A DNA stretch of 64,000 nucleotides from Bacteroidota bacterium (GCA_020161455.1 JAIUNZ010000003.1:237627-301626); one strand, 5' to 3'. Shown: positions 7,976 through 17,280, counted from the stretch's first letter. The notes: generated from the letters alone by a model not told the origin. Numbers and translations are program-made.

Positions 7976-8731
7976 AAGTTCATACTAAATACCATCCCAA
8001 GACCAATCCTAATACGAATGAGTATCGTAGTGCGTCCTATTTTAGCTTTTTTATTAAAAGGAAATCGTTTTACCGATCCTATTGATGGAAAAAGTTTTCG
8101 AATGTTTTTGCCTTATGGATACGGAAATCAAAGAAATAACGTGCTTTCACCAAGTACGCTTTCACTAGAAAGACATCGTTTATTGTGGTTGTATCTTCAA
8201 AATGAAACTGATTTTTTCACCACAACAGAAAAGAAAAAAGTGCTTCACTTTGCACCTGAGCAAGAATTCTATAAGCGTTTTAAAAAACAAACAAACATCG
8301 ATTATACTACAACTGATTTGCTTTCGCCTTTGGCTGATGTAAAAGCTGATATTTGCAATCTTCCGTTTGAAGATAACACCTATGATATTATTTTTTGCAA
8401 TCACGTTTTAGAACATATTCCTGATGACACCAAAGCAATGCAAGAACTATATCGCGTACTAAAACCCAACGGAATGGGCATTTTTCAAATTCCACAAGAC
8501 TTATCTAGGGCAACAACTTTTTCGGATGATGCAATTATTGACCAAAAAGAACGCGCCAAAATATTTGGACAATACGATCACGTTCGCGTTTATGGAAGAG
8601 ATTATTTTGACAAACTAAGAAGTATTGGATTTAAAGTAATTGAAGAAGATTATACTTCTAAAATAGCTCCAGAATTAGTTGAAAAATATTGTTTAGCAAA
8701 TGGCGAAATCATTCCAGTTTGTTTTAAATAA
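7961..8731 (+). CDS. Class I SAM-dependent methyltransferase
   Basis: 256 residues with a GTG start at 7961 (alternative GTG at 7970); both lie in the cassette repeat and the first residues KSVF are encoded by it. The methyltransferase core is seen as DICNLPFEDNTYDII at about 130-144 and CNHVLEHIP at 146-154, followed by ELYRVLKPNG, a pattern of Methyltransf_11-type enzymes. The substrate is not recognisable; the N-terminal NTIPRPILIR motif is shared by flavobacterial homologues I remember. It should be cytosolic. Codon use resembles the neighbours. Confidence 0.8.
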   Translation: MKSVFKFILNTIPRPILIRMSIVVRPILAFLLKGNRFTDPIDGKSFRMFLPYGYGNQRNNVLSPSTLSLERHRLLWLYLQNETDFFTTTEKKKVLHFAPEQEFYKRFKKQTNIDYTTTDLLSPLADVKADICNLPFEDNTYDIIFCNHVLEHIPDDTKAMQELYRVLKPNGMGIFQIPQDLSRATTFSDDAIIDQKERAKIFGQYDHVRVYGRDYFDKLRSIGFKVIEEDYTSKIAPELVEKYCLANGEIIPVCFK

Positions 8732-8795
8732 ATATTTTTTTGGCATAATTGTAGATTACATTTTTTAGTATCTTTACCAAAACGATTTGTTTATT

Positions 8796-10049
8796 ATGTC
8801 AAAAAAAATATTATTCTCTAGCCTTTTTTTATTCGTTTTCTTAACTGCTTTTTCACAAGAAAAAGAAATAGCACCTCCATATAACATCAAAACAGTGACT
8901 TTTGTTCAAAACGCACAAAACACAATTCCTGTTTTTTCTTTAGGCGATTCATTTGAATTGCAATTTGATGATTTATTTGGCAATGAAGCAAATTACTACT
9001 ACACATTAACCCATTGTAATTACGATTGGAAACCTTCGCAATTGGCAAAAGCAGAATACCTTAACGGTTTTGACGATCAACGTATTCAAAACTATACCAA
9101 TTCATTAAATACGTTACAATTGTATTCTCATTATAAACTCACGCTTCCTAATAAATTTACACAATTGCGAGTTAGTGGAAATTTTGTTCTCAAAATCTTA
9201 GACGATGATAAAAATGTAGTATTTACTAAAAAATTCATTGTTTATGAAAATTTGGTTTCTGTTCCATTAGAAGTAAAAAGAGCAAGAGATGTTTCGATGT
9301 TGAATTACAAACAAAATTTAGAATTTTCCATAAAGTCATCCAACATCAATTTTCAAAGTCCTTTACAAAATGTTAAAGTATTGCTACTACAAAATGGTCG
9401 GTTTGATAACGCAATAAAAAACATCAAGCCAATGTTTACTATTGGAAATGACTTGATTTATAAATACGATAAAGAAACGCAATTTTGGGCTGGAAACGAA
9501 TTTATGTTTTTTGAAAATAAAGATATTCGAGCGGCAAACAACAACATTGCAAGAGTAGATTCTAATCAAGGTGGCGTTTATAACTCTTATCTATACACCA
9601 ATGAAGCTAGAGCAAACAAACCTTATACTTACTTTCCTGATTTCAATGGAAACTTTATTGTAAACAATATTGGCGCAGAACAAAATGAAATTGAAGCTGA
9701 TTATGCATGGGTTTTCTTTTCTCTTAGTGCGCCAAATTATTTTGGGAAAAAATCTATTTACGTTAATGGCTTGTTTAATAATTATGCCACAAACGACGAA
9801 AACAAAATGGTTTACAATGAGAAAAAAGGCGTTTATGAAAAAGCCATCATGATAAAACAAGGATTTACCAATTATCAATATCTAATTTCAGATGGCAATG
9901 GAAATCTTGATGAAGAAAATGCAATAGATGGAAACTTTGCAGTAACCGAAAACAATTATCTAGTTTTAGTTTATTACAAAGAAAACAACCAACGTTATGA
10001 TAGAGTAATTGGAAGAGGAAGTGCTTCTTCTTTAGATATAACTTACTAA
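8796..10049 (+). CDS. Type IX secretion system plug protein (DUF5103 family)
   Basis: 417 residues from the ATG at 8796; an in-frame TTG three codons earlier (8787) is a poorer start. The signal peptide (about 1-21, ending AFSQ) sends it to the periplasm or outer membrane. The sequence fits the DUF5103 family, one member of which was identified as Plug, the protein that closes the SprA translocon pore of the T9SS when PorV and cargo are absent. Typical are the aromatic, Asn-rich beta segments such as CNYDWKP and YFPDFNGNF. It stands apart from PorP/SprF at 62.7 kb, as T9SS genes are usually scattered. Confidence 0.82.
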   Translation: MSKKILFSSLFLFVFLTAFSQEKEIAPPYNIKTVTFVQNAQNTIPVFSLGDSFELQFDDLFGNEANYYYTLTHCNYDWKPSQLAKAEYLNGFDDQRIQNYTNSLNTLQLYSHYKLTLPNKFTQLRVSGNFVLKILDDDKNVVFTKKFIVYENLVSVPLEVKRARDVSMLNYKQNLEFSIKSSNINFQSPLQNVKVLLLQNGRFDNAIKNIKPMFTIGNDLIYKYDKETQFWAGNEFMFFENKDIRAANNNIARVDSNQGGVYNSYLYTNEARANKPYTYFPDFNGNFIVNNIGAEQNEIEADYAWVFFSLSAPNYFGKKSIYVNGLFNNYATNDENKMVYNEKKGVYEKAIMIKQGFTNYQYLISDGNGNLDEENAIDGNFAVTENNYLVLVYYKENNQRYDRVIGRGSASSLDITY

Positions 10050-10069
10050 AAATTAACACTAAATTGTTT

Positions 10070-10097
10070 TTGAACCTATAAAATTTTACTATTTTTG
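10070..10097 (+). promoter_or_regulatory. Candidate apaG promoter
   Basis: TTG at 10070-10072 and TATTTTTG at 10090-10097 with a 17-base spacer, 25 bases ahead of the apaG start codon. This fits the Bacteroidetes promoter pattern, with a spacer slightly shorter than the usual 19. Confidence 0.45.
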
Positions 10098-10121
10098 ACC
10101 TAAATAAATCAAAACCAATTC

Positions 10122-10508
10122 ATGGTTACACAAATAACAAGAGGCATAAAAATTTCAGTTACTACTAGTTTTGAAGGTACTTACTTTAAGAACCACAAGA
10201 TTCATTTTGCCTTTAGTTATGAAATTACCATAGAAAACCACAGCAAAGATTCTGTTCAGTTACTTTCACGACATTGGGAAATATTTGACTCTTTAAACGA
10301 CACAGAAACTGTTGATGGCGAAGGAGTAATCGGAAAAAAACCAGTTCTTAAACCAGGAGAATTACATACTTATAGTTCTGGTTGTTTACTTTCATCGCCT
10401 TTTGGAGCTATGCGTGGTCATTTTAATATGATTAACTTTACTTCTACACGAAACTTTAGAGTTATTGTCCCAACATTCAAATTGAGTGCTGCTTTTGCAT
10501 TGAATTAA
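10122..10508 (+). CDS. apaG: ApaG (DUF525) domain protein
   Basis: 128 residues, the usual length of stand-alone ApaG. The fibronectin-III-like fold is recognisable from YEITIENHSKDSVQLLSRHW and the glycine-rich loop VDGEGVIGKKP with the following LKPGE. In enterobacteria ApaG has been linked to Co2+/Mg2+ handling and binds nucleotides, but its molecular role is unsettled. No signal peptide. It is a single gene between the T9SS plug and pruA with its own promoter-like site. Family assignment is secure; function is not. Confidence 0.9.
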   Translation: MVTQITRGIKISVTTSFEGTYFKNHKIHFAFSYEITIENHSKDSVQLLSRHWEIFDSLNDTETVDGEGVIGKKPVLKPGELHTYSSGCLLSSPFGAMRGHFNMINFTSTRNFRVIVPTFKLSAAFALN

Positions 10509-10550
10509 GCATTGAATTTAAATCGTGCTAAAAATTCAAAAAAACCTTTG

Positions 10551-10558
10551 TACTTTTG
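10551..10558 (+). promoter_or_regulatory. Candidate -7 promoter box of pruA
   Basis: TACTTTTG fits TAnnTTTG and lies 74 bases before the pruA ATG, which would give a leader of roughly 65 bases. There is no TTG at the ideal -33 distance. Confidence 0.35.
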
Positions 10559-10631
10559 TGTGAAATTAAATTATCTGCAATTATTTTGCTTATAATTATC
10601 AACTTATCTAACTATTTAAATAATAAACATC

Positions 10632-12260
10632 ATGCCAAAAGGTTTTTTTAATGTCCCAAAAGCAGTCAACGAACCCGTAAAATCATACGCACCTAATTCT
10701 CCAGAAAAAACAGCCGTATTGGCTGCATATAGAAAAATGTGGAATGAAACTATTGAAGTTCCGATGTATATTGGAAAAGAAGAAGTTCGCACTGGAAATA
10801 CAAATAACATGTCTGCACCACATGATCATCAACACATTGTTGGAACCTATCATTTAGCAGAAAAAAAACATATAGATCAAGCTATTGTTGAAGCATTAGA
10901 AGCTAGAAAAAAATGGTCTCAAATGCCTTGGGAACAAAGAGCCGCTATCTTTTTAAAAGCAGCCGAACTTATTGCTGGACCATACAGAGCTAGAATAAAT
11001 GCTGCAACCATGATTGCGCAATCTAAAACTATTTTTCAAGCCGAAATCGACGCTTCTTGTGAATTGATTGACTTTTTACGTTTCAACGTAGAATTCATGA
11101 CACAAATTTATCAAGACCAACCAAAATCTACTTCTGATGTTTGGAATCGTGTTGAATACCGTCCGCTTGAAGGATTTGTTTATGCCATTACTCCTTTCAA
11201 CTTTACTGCTATTGCCGCAAATCTTCCTGCAAGTGCTGCTTTAATGGGAAATACTGTCGTTTGGAAACCAAGTGATAGTCAAGTTTTCTCTGCAAAAATT
11301 ATCATCGATGTTTTTAGAGAAGCTGGCGTTCCAGATGGTGTTATTAATGTAGTTTTTGGAGATCCTGCTATGATTTCTGATACAATTTTTAATCACCCCG
11401 ATTTTGCAGGTGTTCATTACACTGGTTCAACATTTGTATTCAAAGAAATTTTCAAGAAAATTGGAAACAACATTCATACATACAAAACCTACCCAAGAAT
11501 TGTGGGGGAAACAGGTGGAAAAGATTTTATCATCGCTCATCCATCGGCAAATGTAAAACAAGTAGTCGCCAACAGTATCCGTGGTGCTTTTGAATTTCAA
11601 GGTCAAAAATGTTCTGCCGCTTCAAGAGCGTATTTTCCAAAATCACTTTGGAACGCTATTAAAGAAGAAATGGGCAAAGAGTTAGCAAGCATCAAAATGG
11701 GTTCGCCCGAAGATTTTGGTAATTTTGTTACAGCGGTAATTCATGAAGGTTCGTTTAATAAACTAGCAAGTTTTATTGATCAAGCCAAAAAAGATGCAGA
11801 TGCCGAAATTATTTTTGGTGGAAATTATGATAAATCAAAGGGATATTTCATCGAACCAACCGTTATTGTTACTACCAATCCAAAGTATGCAACTATGGAA
11901 ACCGAACTTTTCGGCCCAGTATTAACCATATATGTTTATGAAGATGCAAAATGGTCGGAAACCTTAAAATTAATAGATGAAACTTCGGAATATGCCTTAA
12001 CTGGCGCAGTCTTTAGTCAAGATAGATATGCTATTGTTGAAGCAGCAAATGCATTACAAAACTCGGCTGGTAATTTCTATATCAATGACAAACCAACAGG
12101 TGCTGTTGTTGGAATGCAACCTTTTGGTGGCGCAAGAGCATCGGGAACCAATGACAAAGCAGGTTCGGCACAAAACTTATTGCGTTGGGTTTCACCAAGA
12201 ACTATCAAAGAAACGTTTGTAACGCCAACAGATTATCGTTATCCGTTTTTGGGAGAATAG
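10632..12260 (+). CDS. pruA: 1-pyrroline-5-carboxylate dehydrogenase (L-glutamate gamma-semialdehyde dehydrogenase)
   Basis: 542 residues, the length of monofunctional P5C dehydrogenases. It oxidises glutamate semialdehyde to glutamate with NAD+ in proline degradation. Aldehyde dehydrogenase residues are visible: the catalytic Cys327 in FQGQKCSAA and the general base Glu293 in VGETGGKD, plus the C-terminal FGGARASGTNDKAG that is characteristic of P5CDH. The proline dehydrogenase gene is not in the window, so the two activities are on separate polypeptides here. It ends with a hairpin terminator at 12282. Confidence 0.95.
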   Translation: MPKGFFNVPKAVNEPVKSYAPNSPEKTAVLAAYRKMWNETIEVPMYIGKEEVRTGNTNNMSAPHDHQHIVGTYHLAEKKHIDQAIVEALEARKKWSQMPWEQRAAIFLKAAELIAGPYRARINAATMIAQSKTIFQAEIDASCELIDFLRFNVEFMTQIYQDQPKSTSDVWNRVEYRPLEGFVYAITPFNFTAIAANLPASAALMGNTVVWKPSDSQVFSAKIIIDVFREAGVPDGVINVVFGDPAMISDTIFNHPDFAGVHYTGSTFVFKEIFKKIGNNIHTYKTYPRIVGETGGKDFIIAHPSANVKQVVANSIRGAFEFQGQKCSAASRAYFPKSLWNAIKEEMGKELASIKMGSPEDFGNFVTAVIHEGSFNKLASFIDQAKKDADAEIIFGGNYDKSKGYFIEPTVIVTTNPKYATMETELFGPVLTIYVYEDAKWSETLKLIDETSEYALTGAVFSQDRYAIVEAANALQNSAGNFYINDKPTGAVVGMQPFGGARASGTNDKAGSAQNLLRWVSPRTIKETFVTPTDYRYPFLGE

Positions 12261-12281
12261 TATAAAGTATTTTTAATAGTT

Positions 12282-12316
12282 AATGAGTTCGCCATTTTAG
12301 CGGACTCATTTTTTCA
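12282..12316 (+). terminator. Rho-independent terminator of pruA
   Basis: An 11-bp stem (AATGAGTTCGC with its complement at 12300-12310, one G-T wobble), a 7-base loop and a following T run. It lies 21 bases after the pruA stop. Confidence 0.8.
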
Positions 12317-12495
12317 TTTAATTCTTTTGATTGGAATTCAAATGCAACTTGTCTTTTTGTTTATAATATGGTTGAATTTTATAATTACCACCTAAATACA
12401 ATTCTGCTAATAACAACTTGGGGTATTTTTTTTTATTTTGTGAATAAACGTTTGTCAGATTTTAATTTATATTCAAAATAATTTTTAAAATTCAT
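12317..12495. other. Gene-free stretch between two terminators
   Basis: Part of the 310-base gap between pruA and the next gene. Apart from the two hairpins I see no gene with a start codon. On the minus strand about 47 sense codons run from about 12470 to 12325, reading KYPKLLLAELYLGGNYK in part; they have no start and are preceded by a stop, so this may be a decayed gene tail or chance. Confidence 0.3.
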
Positions 12496-12531
12496 AAAAA
12501 AAGCCCCAAAGAGTTTTTAACTTTTTGGGGC
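12496..12531 (-). terminator. Terminator of the T9SS cargo gene
   Basis: Stem GCCCCAAAGAGTT / AACTTTTTGGGGC (12503-12531, wobbles allowed), preceded on the plus strand by a run of A, which is a U run for minus-strand transcripts. It lies 40 bases past the stop of the gene at 12571. Confidence 0.8.
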
Positions 12532-12570
12532 AATGTATTCTAAAAAGACTATAACATTATCTTTTTCAGC

Positions 12571-13386
12571 TTAATTTTTAATGAATTTTTTCACTGCATT
12601 TCCAGCATTTGAAGAAATTGTCATGAAGTAAACTCCAGAACTTAATTCTGAAACATTAATAGGTGCAGCATTAATTTCGTCAGCTTGAATTTGTTTAACT
12701 GTTCTTCCATTAATATCAGTTATTTTGATAGAATTTAACACAATGTTCTCGTTGTTGGAAATTGAAATTACATCACGTGTAGGGTTTGGGAAAGTCGTAA
12801 AGCTAGAGGCTAAAACTTGTTGAACTCCTAAATTACCAGTAATCATAATATCATCAACCGAAAGTGAGTCTGCATCATTACCACTATATAAGAATCTGAC
12901 TTGTACATTTGCTTCTCCAAGATAAGCAGCCAAGTCTAATGAAATTGATAGAGTTTCGTAATCAACGAAAACACCTTGATCTTCTTCAACCCATAAAGTA
13001 GTCCAATTTGACCCATCTGTGCTAATTTGTACTTCTAAATCACCATTTGGAAAAGGATCAACCATATATTCAAATCCGATTTTAACATTAAAATCAAAAA
13101 TAGCATCACCATATCCAACTAGACTGAATGCAGGCGAAGTTAAATCAGCAACGTTATCTTGAGCAATCCATCCAATTGCAGCTGTGCCGATTCCATTAAT
13201 ATCAAATGTTGCTTGACCTGTAGCGTTGAAAATATCAGTTGTTAATCCCCAAGGTCTAGTAGGCACTAAAGTTGAAGTTGTCCAACCATCAGGTGGAAAT
13301 GTACCAGATTCAAAGTCTTCTGATAAAATTTGAGAGAAGCCTGAAAATGAAGAAACTAAAATAATTGAAAGTAAAAATTTTTTCAT
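12571..13386 (-). CDS. Secreted protein with choice-of-anchor J domain and T9SS type A sorting domain
   Basis: 271 residues. The signal peptide covers about 1-18 (ending FSGFSQ). The central region starts with EDFESGTFPPDGWTT, the hallmark of choice-of-anchor J / MAM-like jelly-roll domains in flavobacterial secreted proteins, and continues with WTTLWVEEDQG and VDDIMITG. The C-terminal 75 residues are a T9SS type A sorting domain (FPNPTRD, ITDINGRTVKQ, LSSGVYFMTI, KKFIKN). It should be exported through the SprA channel to the cell surface or medium; adhesion or carbohydrate binding is possible but not shown. No catalytic motif is evident. Confidence 0.85.
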   Translation of the reverse strand: MKKFLLSIILVSSFSGFSQILSEDFESGTFPPDGWTTSTLVPTRPWGLTTDIFNATGQATFDINGIGTAAIGWIAQDNVADLTSPAFSLVGYGDAIFDFNVKIGFEYMVDPFPNGDLEVQISTDGSNWTTLWVEEDQGVFVDYETLSISLDLAAYLGEANVQVRFLYSGNDADSLSVDDIMITGNLGVQQVLASSFTTFPNPTRDVISISNNENIVLNSIKITDINGRTVKQIQADEINAAPINVSELSSGVYFMTISSNAGNAVKKFIKN

Positions 13387-13465
13387 AAAGTTGTTTTTTA
13401 AAAGTTAATTTTATCAAATATACACAATTTTTTTTAATTTTATTGAAATTTAGCAATATCCATTC

Positions 13466-13810
13466 ATGAAATTATTCTTTAGAATTTTAATTACAGCCAT
13501 TTTAGTTATGGTTATTTCCTATCTAATGATAGGCATAAATGTTGATGAATTTACAACAGCTTTATCGGTTGCCATTGTTTTAGCTTTACTTAATTTTTTT
13601 GTAAAACCCATTCTTGTTTTATTCACATTACCCATAACAATTTTTACTTTAGGGTTGTTTTTATTAGTGATAAATGCATCCATAATTTTGTTATGCGATC
13701 ATTTTATTAATGGATTTGAAGTATCTTCTTTTTGGAATGCCATGTTATTCAGTATCATTTTATCTTTATCCCAATCTTTAGTTTTTAAGCTTACTGGTGA
13801 AGCAAAATAA
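13466..13810 (+). CDS. Phage holin family protein (4-helix membrane protein)
   Basis: 114 residues with four hydrophobic helices at about 4-24, 30-50, 54-76 and 88-108. It fits the Phage_holin_4_2 family (formerly DUF360), with the motif NFFVKPILVLFTLPIT. Despite the family name these are common chromosomal membrane proteins in non-phage contexts, and nothing phage-like surrounds it here. Function is unknown. It is a single gene between a divergent T9SS cargo gene and tig. Confidence 0.8.
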   Translation: MKLFFRILITAILVMVISYLMIGINVDEFTTALSVAIVLALLNFFVKPILVLFTLPITIFTLGLFLLVINASIILLCDHFINGFEVSSFWNAMLFSIILSLSQSLVFKLTGEAK

Positions 13811-13837
13811 TACTTTAAAATTCAATAAAATAAAAAC

Positions 13838-13868
13838 TTGGTTGAGTTGCAGAAATGTGTTAATTTTG
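13838..13868 (+). promoter_or_regulatory. Promoter of tig
   Basis: TTG at 13838-13840 and TAATTTTG at 13861-13868 with a 20-base spacer, 25 bases before the tig ATG. It is a good fit to the Bacteroidetes consensus. Confidence 0.6.
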
Positions 13869-13892
13869 CCACCCAATTTTAGTATATAGAAA

Positions 13893-15221
13893 ATGAACAT
13901 TACAAGAAATAACGTTGACGCCTTAAATGCCGTTGTAACTGTTGAAGTATCCAAAGCTGATTATTCAGATAAAGTACAAAAAGTATTGACCGACTATCGT
14001 AAAAACGCCGCTATTCCTGGCTTTAGAAAAGGAACTGTACCAATGAGTTTAATTCAAAAACAATATGGGAAAGCCGTTTTGTTGGAAGAAGTAAACAAAG
14101 TGCTTCAAAGCAATCTTAATAATTATTTAGCGCAAGAAAAGTTAGACATCCTCGGAAATCCATTACCAAAAGTAACCGAAGATTTCAACTGGGATGTTGA
14201 AGATTATAAATTTGAGTTTGAGTTGGGTTTAGCTCCAGAATTTTCAGTTAATTTAGATGCAAAAAATGAGGTTGTTAGCTATAAAATCATTGCTGATGAT
14301 AAAATGTTGAACGAACAAATTACAAGAATTCAAAAACAATACGGCAAGCTAATCGCTAAAGACACCGTAGAAGACGGCAATGATGTCTCAGGAATTTTCG
14401 CAAATGAAGAAAAAGGAATTAATAACAGAACAACCTTATCCTTAGATGCTTTTGCGGATAAAAATACTGCCAAATTATTTATTGGTAAAAAAATAGGCGA
14501 TGTTATCACATTAAAGACCAAAGGCTTGTTTGATGACGACCATAAACTAATGGATTATTTAGCGGTTGGTCATGATGATGTTCATGGATTGGATGTTGAT
14601 GTTACCTTTACCATTGATGAAGTAACAACTCATGAACCCGCTGTTTTAGACCAAGAATTATTTGACAAATTATTTGGACCAAAAATAATCACATCAGTGG
14701 ATGAATTGAAAGCAAAAATTAAAGAAGATGCCGAAAAACAATTTGTGCAACAAGCTGACCAAAAATTCTTAAATGATGTAGTTGAATCTTTAATTGAAAA
14801 CACAAAATTTGATTTGCCTTCTCAATTTCTTAAAAAATGGATTCAAGTCGCTGGCGAAAATCCGTTAACTGTTGAAGAAGCCGAAGCTGAATATGCAAAA
14901 TCCGAAAAAGGACTTCGCTATCAGTTAATTGAAGGTAAAATTATGGCAGAAAATAATTTGCAAATTACTTTTGAAGATTTAAAGTCTTACACCTCAGAAA
15001 TGATTAAAAAACAAATGGCACAATTTGGGCAGATGGATCCATCTGATGAAGATGTTCAAGGCATTGTAGCTAGAGTAATGTCAAATCAAGACGAAGTAAA
15101 AAGACTTTCCGAACAAGTTATGAGCGAAAAAATGTTGAACTTATACAAAGAAAAAGTAGCGGCAAAATCAAAAGAAGTTACCTTCGACGAGTTCGTTAAA
15201 GCTCTGTATGGTGAGATTTAA
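13893..15221 (+). CDS. tig: Trigger factor
   Basis: 442 residues. This is the ribosome-bound chaperone and peptidyl-prolyl isomerase that receives nascent chains at the exit tunnel. The ribosome-docking signature GFRKGTVP is at 43-50. A divergent FKBP-like domain (about 155-245) and a long helical C-terminal domain follow, in the order usual for bacterial trigger factors. It lies directly upstream of clpP and clpX, the widely conserved tig-clpP-clpX order, but a hairpin at 15241 separates it from clpP. The start is the ATG 25 bases below a good promoter. Confidence 0.95.
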   Translation: MNITRNNVDALNAVVTVEVSKADYSDKVQKVLTDYRKNAAIPGFRKGTVPMSLIQKQYGKAVLLEEVNKVLQSNLNNYLAQEKLDILGNPLPKVTEDFNWDVEDYKFEFELGLAPEFSVNLDAKNEVVSYKIIADDKMLNEQITRIQKQYGKLIAKDTVEDGNDVSGIFANEEKGINNRTTLSLDAFADKNTAKLFIGKKIGDVITLKTKGLFDDDHKLMDYLAVGHDDVHGLDVDVTFTIDEVTTHEPAVLDQELFDKLFGPKIITSVDELKAKIKEDAEKQFVQQADQKFLNDVVESLIENTKFDLPSQFLKKWIQVAGENPLTVEEAEAEYAKSEKGLRYQLIEGKIMAENNLQITFEDLKSYTSEMIKKQMAQFGQMDPSDEDVQGIVARVMSNQDEVKRLSEQVMSEKMLNLYKEKVAAKSKEVTFDEFVKALYGEI

Positions 15222-15232
15222 ATAAAAATTAT

Positions 15233-15272
15233 TATCTTTGAACGTCGAATCTGTCAAGATTTGACGTTTTTT
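15233..15272 (+). terminator. tig terminator, preceded by a clpP promoter-like box
   Basis: The hairpin AACGTCGAATCT / AGATTTGACGTT (15241-15268, one mismatch) is followed by T's to 15272 and lies 19 bases after the tig stop. The bases just before it, TATCTTTG at 15233-15240, match the -7 promoter consensus, so transcripts for clpP could start inside the hairpin. Confidence 0.65.
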
Positions 15273-15318
15273 GTATGGATAAAATATTAATTCATTCATT
15301 TATAATTTATTAAAAACG

Positions 15319-15978
15319 ATGAACTACGGAAAAGAATTTAAAAAATTTGCTATAAAAAAACACGGTGTAAACAGTTTGTATTTTGATAAAATCATCACAA
15401 ACATGACACCAGCAGTTATTGAAGAACGCCAATTAAATGTTACTCAAATGGATGTTTTTTCAAGATTAATGATGGATAGAATTATTTTTTTAGGAACAGG
15501 TGTTGATGATTATGTTGCCAATGTAATTCAAGCTCAATTGTTGTTTTTAGAAAGCACAGATGCTTCAAAAGACATTCAAATATATATCAATTCTCCAGGT
15601 GGAAGTGTTTATGCAGGACTTGGAATTTATGATACTATGCAATACATCAAACCGGATGTAGCAACAATTTGTACTGGGATGGCAGCTTCAATGGGAGCCG
15701 TATTACTGTGTGCAGGTGCAGAAGGAAAACGTTCTGCCCTACCACATTCTAGAGTTATGATTCACCAACCTTCAGGAGGCGCACAAGGTGTTGCAACAGA
15801 TATGGAAATCAACCTGAAAGAAATGTTGAAATTGAAAGATGAATTGTATCAAATTATTTCAAAACATTCTGGGCAAACTTTTGACAAAGTGCATAAAGAT
15901 TCGGAACGCGATTATTGGATGATTGCCGATGAAGCAAAAGAATACGGAATGATTGACGAAGTTCTTAGAAGAAGTTAA
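15319..15978 (+). CDS. clpP: ATP-dependent Clp protease proteolytic subunit
   Basis: 219 residues. It is the serine protease subunit that forms the double-heptamer chamber served by ClpX. The catalytic triad is visible as Ser124 (GMAASMGAV), His149 (VMIHQPSGG) and Asp198 (SERDYW). The N-terminal 25-30 residues are the longer leader usual in flavobacterial ClpP and may be processed. clpX follows after 27 bases in the same direction, so the two are probably co-transcribed. Confidence 0.96.
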   Translation: MNYGKEFKKFAIKKHGVNSLYFDKIITNMTPAVIEERQLNVTQMDVFSRLMMDRIIFLGTGVDDYVANVIQAQLLFLESTDASKDIQIYINSPGGSVYAGLGIYDTMQYIKPDVATICTGMAASMGAVLLCAGAEGKRSALPHSRVMIHQPSGGAQGVATDMEINLKEMLKLKDELYQIISKHSGQTFDKVHKDSERDYWMIADEAKEYGMIDEVLRRS

Positions 15979-16005
15979 AAGGCACCCAAATAAACTTTAT
16001 ATAAA

Positions 16006-17238
16006 ATGGCAAGAGAAGTATTAGAATGCTCATTTTGCGGAAGAAAGAAACCCGAAACAAACCTACTTATTGCAGGAATTAATGCACATATCTGTGATAG
16101 ATGTATTGAACAAGCAAATGGTATTGTTGTTGAAGAATTAAAAACAACAACCAAAGTTAAAGTTTCTTCAGATTTAATATTACGCAAACCAAAAGAAATT
16201 AAATCTTTTTTGGATCAATATGTTATTGGTCAAGATCAAACGAAAAAAGTAATGTCGGTTGCTGTTTACAATCATTATAAACGCTTAGTTCAAGTTCAAA
16301 ATTCAGAAGAAGTTGAAATTGAAAAAAGCAATATTATCATGGTTGGACAAACTGGAACAGGAAAAACATTAGTCGCAAAAACCATTGCAAAAATGTTAGA
16401 TGTTCCTTTGGCAATTGTTGACGCAACTGTTTTGACAGAAGCTGGTTATGTTGGAGAAGATGTTGAAAGTATTTTAACACGTTTACTCCAAGCAGCGGAT
16501 TATGATGTTGCTAAAGCAGAAAGAGGTATTGTTTTTATTGATGAAATTGATAAAATTGCTCGTAAAAGCGATAATCCATCAATAACAAGAGATGTATCTG
16601 GCGAAGGTGTTCAGCAAGCATTATTGAAATTATTGGAAGGAACGGTTGTTAATGTTCCGCCAAAAGGTGGAAGAAAACATCCAGATCAAAAATTTGTGGA
16701 AGTTAATACTCAGAATATTCTATTTATCGCTGGTGGTGCTTTTGACGGTATTGACAGAATTATTTCTAAACGCCTTAACCGTCAGGCTGTAGGATATAGC
16801 ACTTCAAGAAATGTTGATGCAATAGATAAAGATAATTTATTGCAATATGTAATACCAAAAGACATAAAAGATTTTGGATTAATCCCCGAGATTATTGGTC
16901 GTTTACCTGTTTTAACTCACATGGATCCACTAGATGCGGAAACTTTAAGAGCTATTTTAACAGAACCAAAAAATGCCTTAATCAAACAATATAAAAAATT
17001 ATTTGATATGGACAATGTCAAATTCACCATTGATAATGATGCTTTGGATTATATTGTTCAAAAAGCGTTAGAATATAAACTTGGTGCCCGTGGTTTACGT
17101 TCATTATGCGAAGCTATCTTAACGGATGCTATGTTTGAGCTTCCAAGTAGCGAAGATAAAGAACTACATATAAATAGAGAGTTTACCGAAGACACTTTGG
17201 GTAAAAATCTTTTGAAGCGATTAGAGATAGCCTCATAA
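16006..17238 (+). CDS. clpX: ATP-dependent Clp protease ATP-binding subunit ClpX
   Basis: 410 residues. This AAA+ unfoldase delivers substrates to ClpP. The N-terminal zinc-binding domain has Cys8, Cys11, Cys30 and Cys33. Walker A is GQTGTGKT at 114-121, Walker B is [10 protein letters not shown], and the pore and sensor regions look normal ([16 protein letters not shown]). It ends in a perfect palindromic terminator shared with the convergent receptor gene. Confidence 0.97.
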   Translation: MAREVLECSFCGRKKPETNLLIAGINAHICDRCIEQANGIVVEELKTTTKVKVSSDLILRKPKEIKSFLDQYVIGQDQTKKVMSVAVYNHYKRLVQVQNSEEVEIEKSNIIMVGQTGTGKTLVAKTIAKMLDVPLAIVDATVLTEAGYVGEDVESILTRLLQAADYDVAKAERGIVFIDEIDKIARKSDNPSITRDVSGEGVQQALLKLLEGTVVNVPPKGGRKHPDQKFVEVNTQNILFIAGGAFDGIDRIISKRLNRQAVGYSTSRNVDAIDKDNLLQYVIPKDIKDFGLIPEIIGRLPVLTHMDPLDAETLRAILTEPKNALIKQYKKLFDMDNVKFTIDNDALDYIVQKALEYKLGARGLRSLCEAILTDAMFELPSSEDKELHINREFTEDTLGKNLLKRLEIAS

Positions 17239-17246
17239 ATGAATTA

Positions 17247-17276
17247 AAAAAAATCCAGCAATTGCTGGATTTTTTT
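17247..17276. terminator. Bidirectional terminator between clpX and the receptor gene
   Basis: A perfect palindrome with core AATCCAGCAATTGCTGGATT flanked by A and T runs, lying between two convergent genes and serving both strands. The same stem half AATCCAGC is used at 41600-41630. Confidence 0.85.
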
Positions 17277-17280
17277 GTTT

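Noticed and set aside
13466-13810. Prophage remnant from the holin-like gene
   Set aside because: No other phage gene is nearby; the family is common in non-phage chromosomal settings.
17247-17276. Operator from the perfect palindrome
   Set aside because: It lies between convergent stops and is flanked by A and T runs, so a bidirectional terminator explains it.
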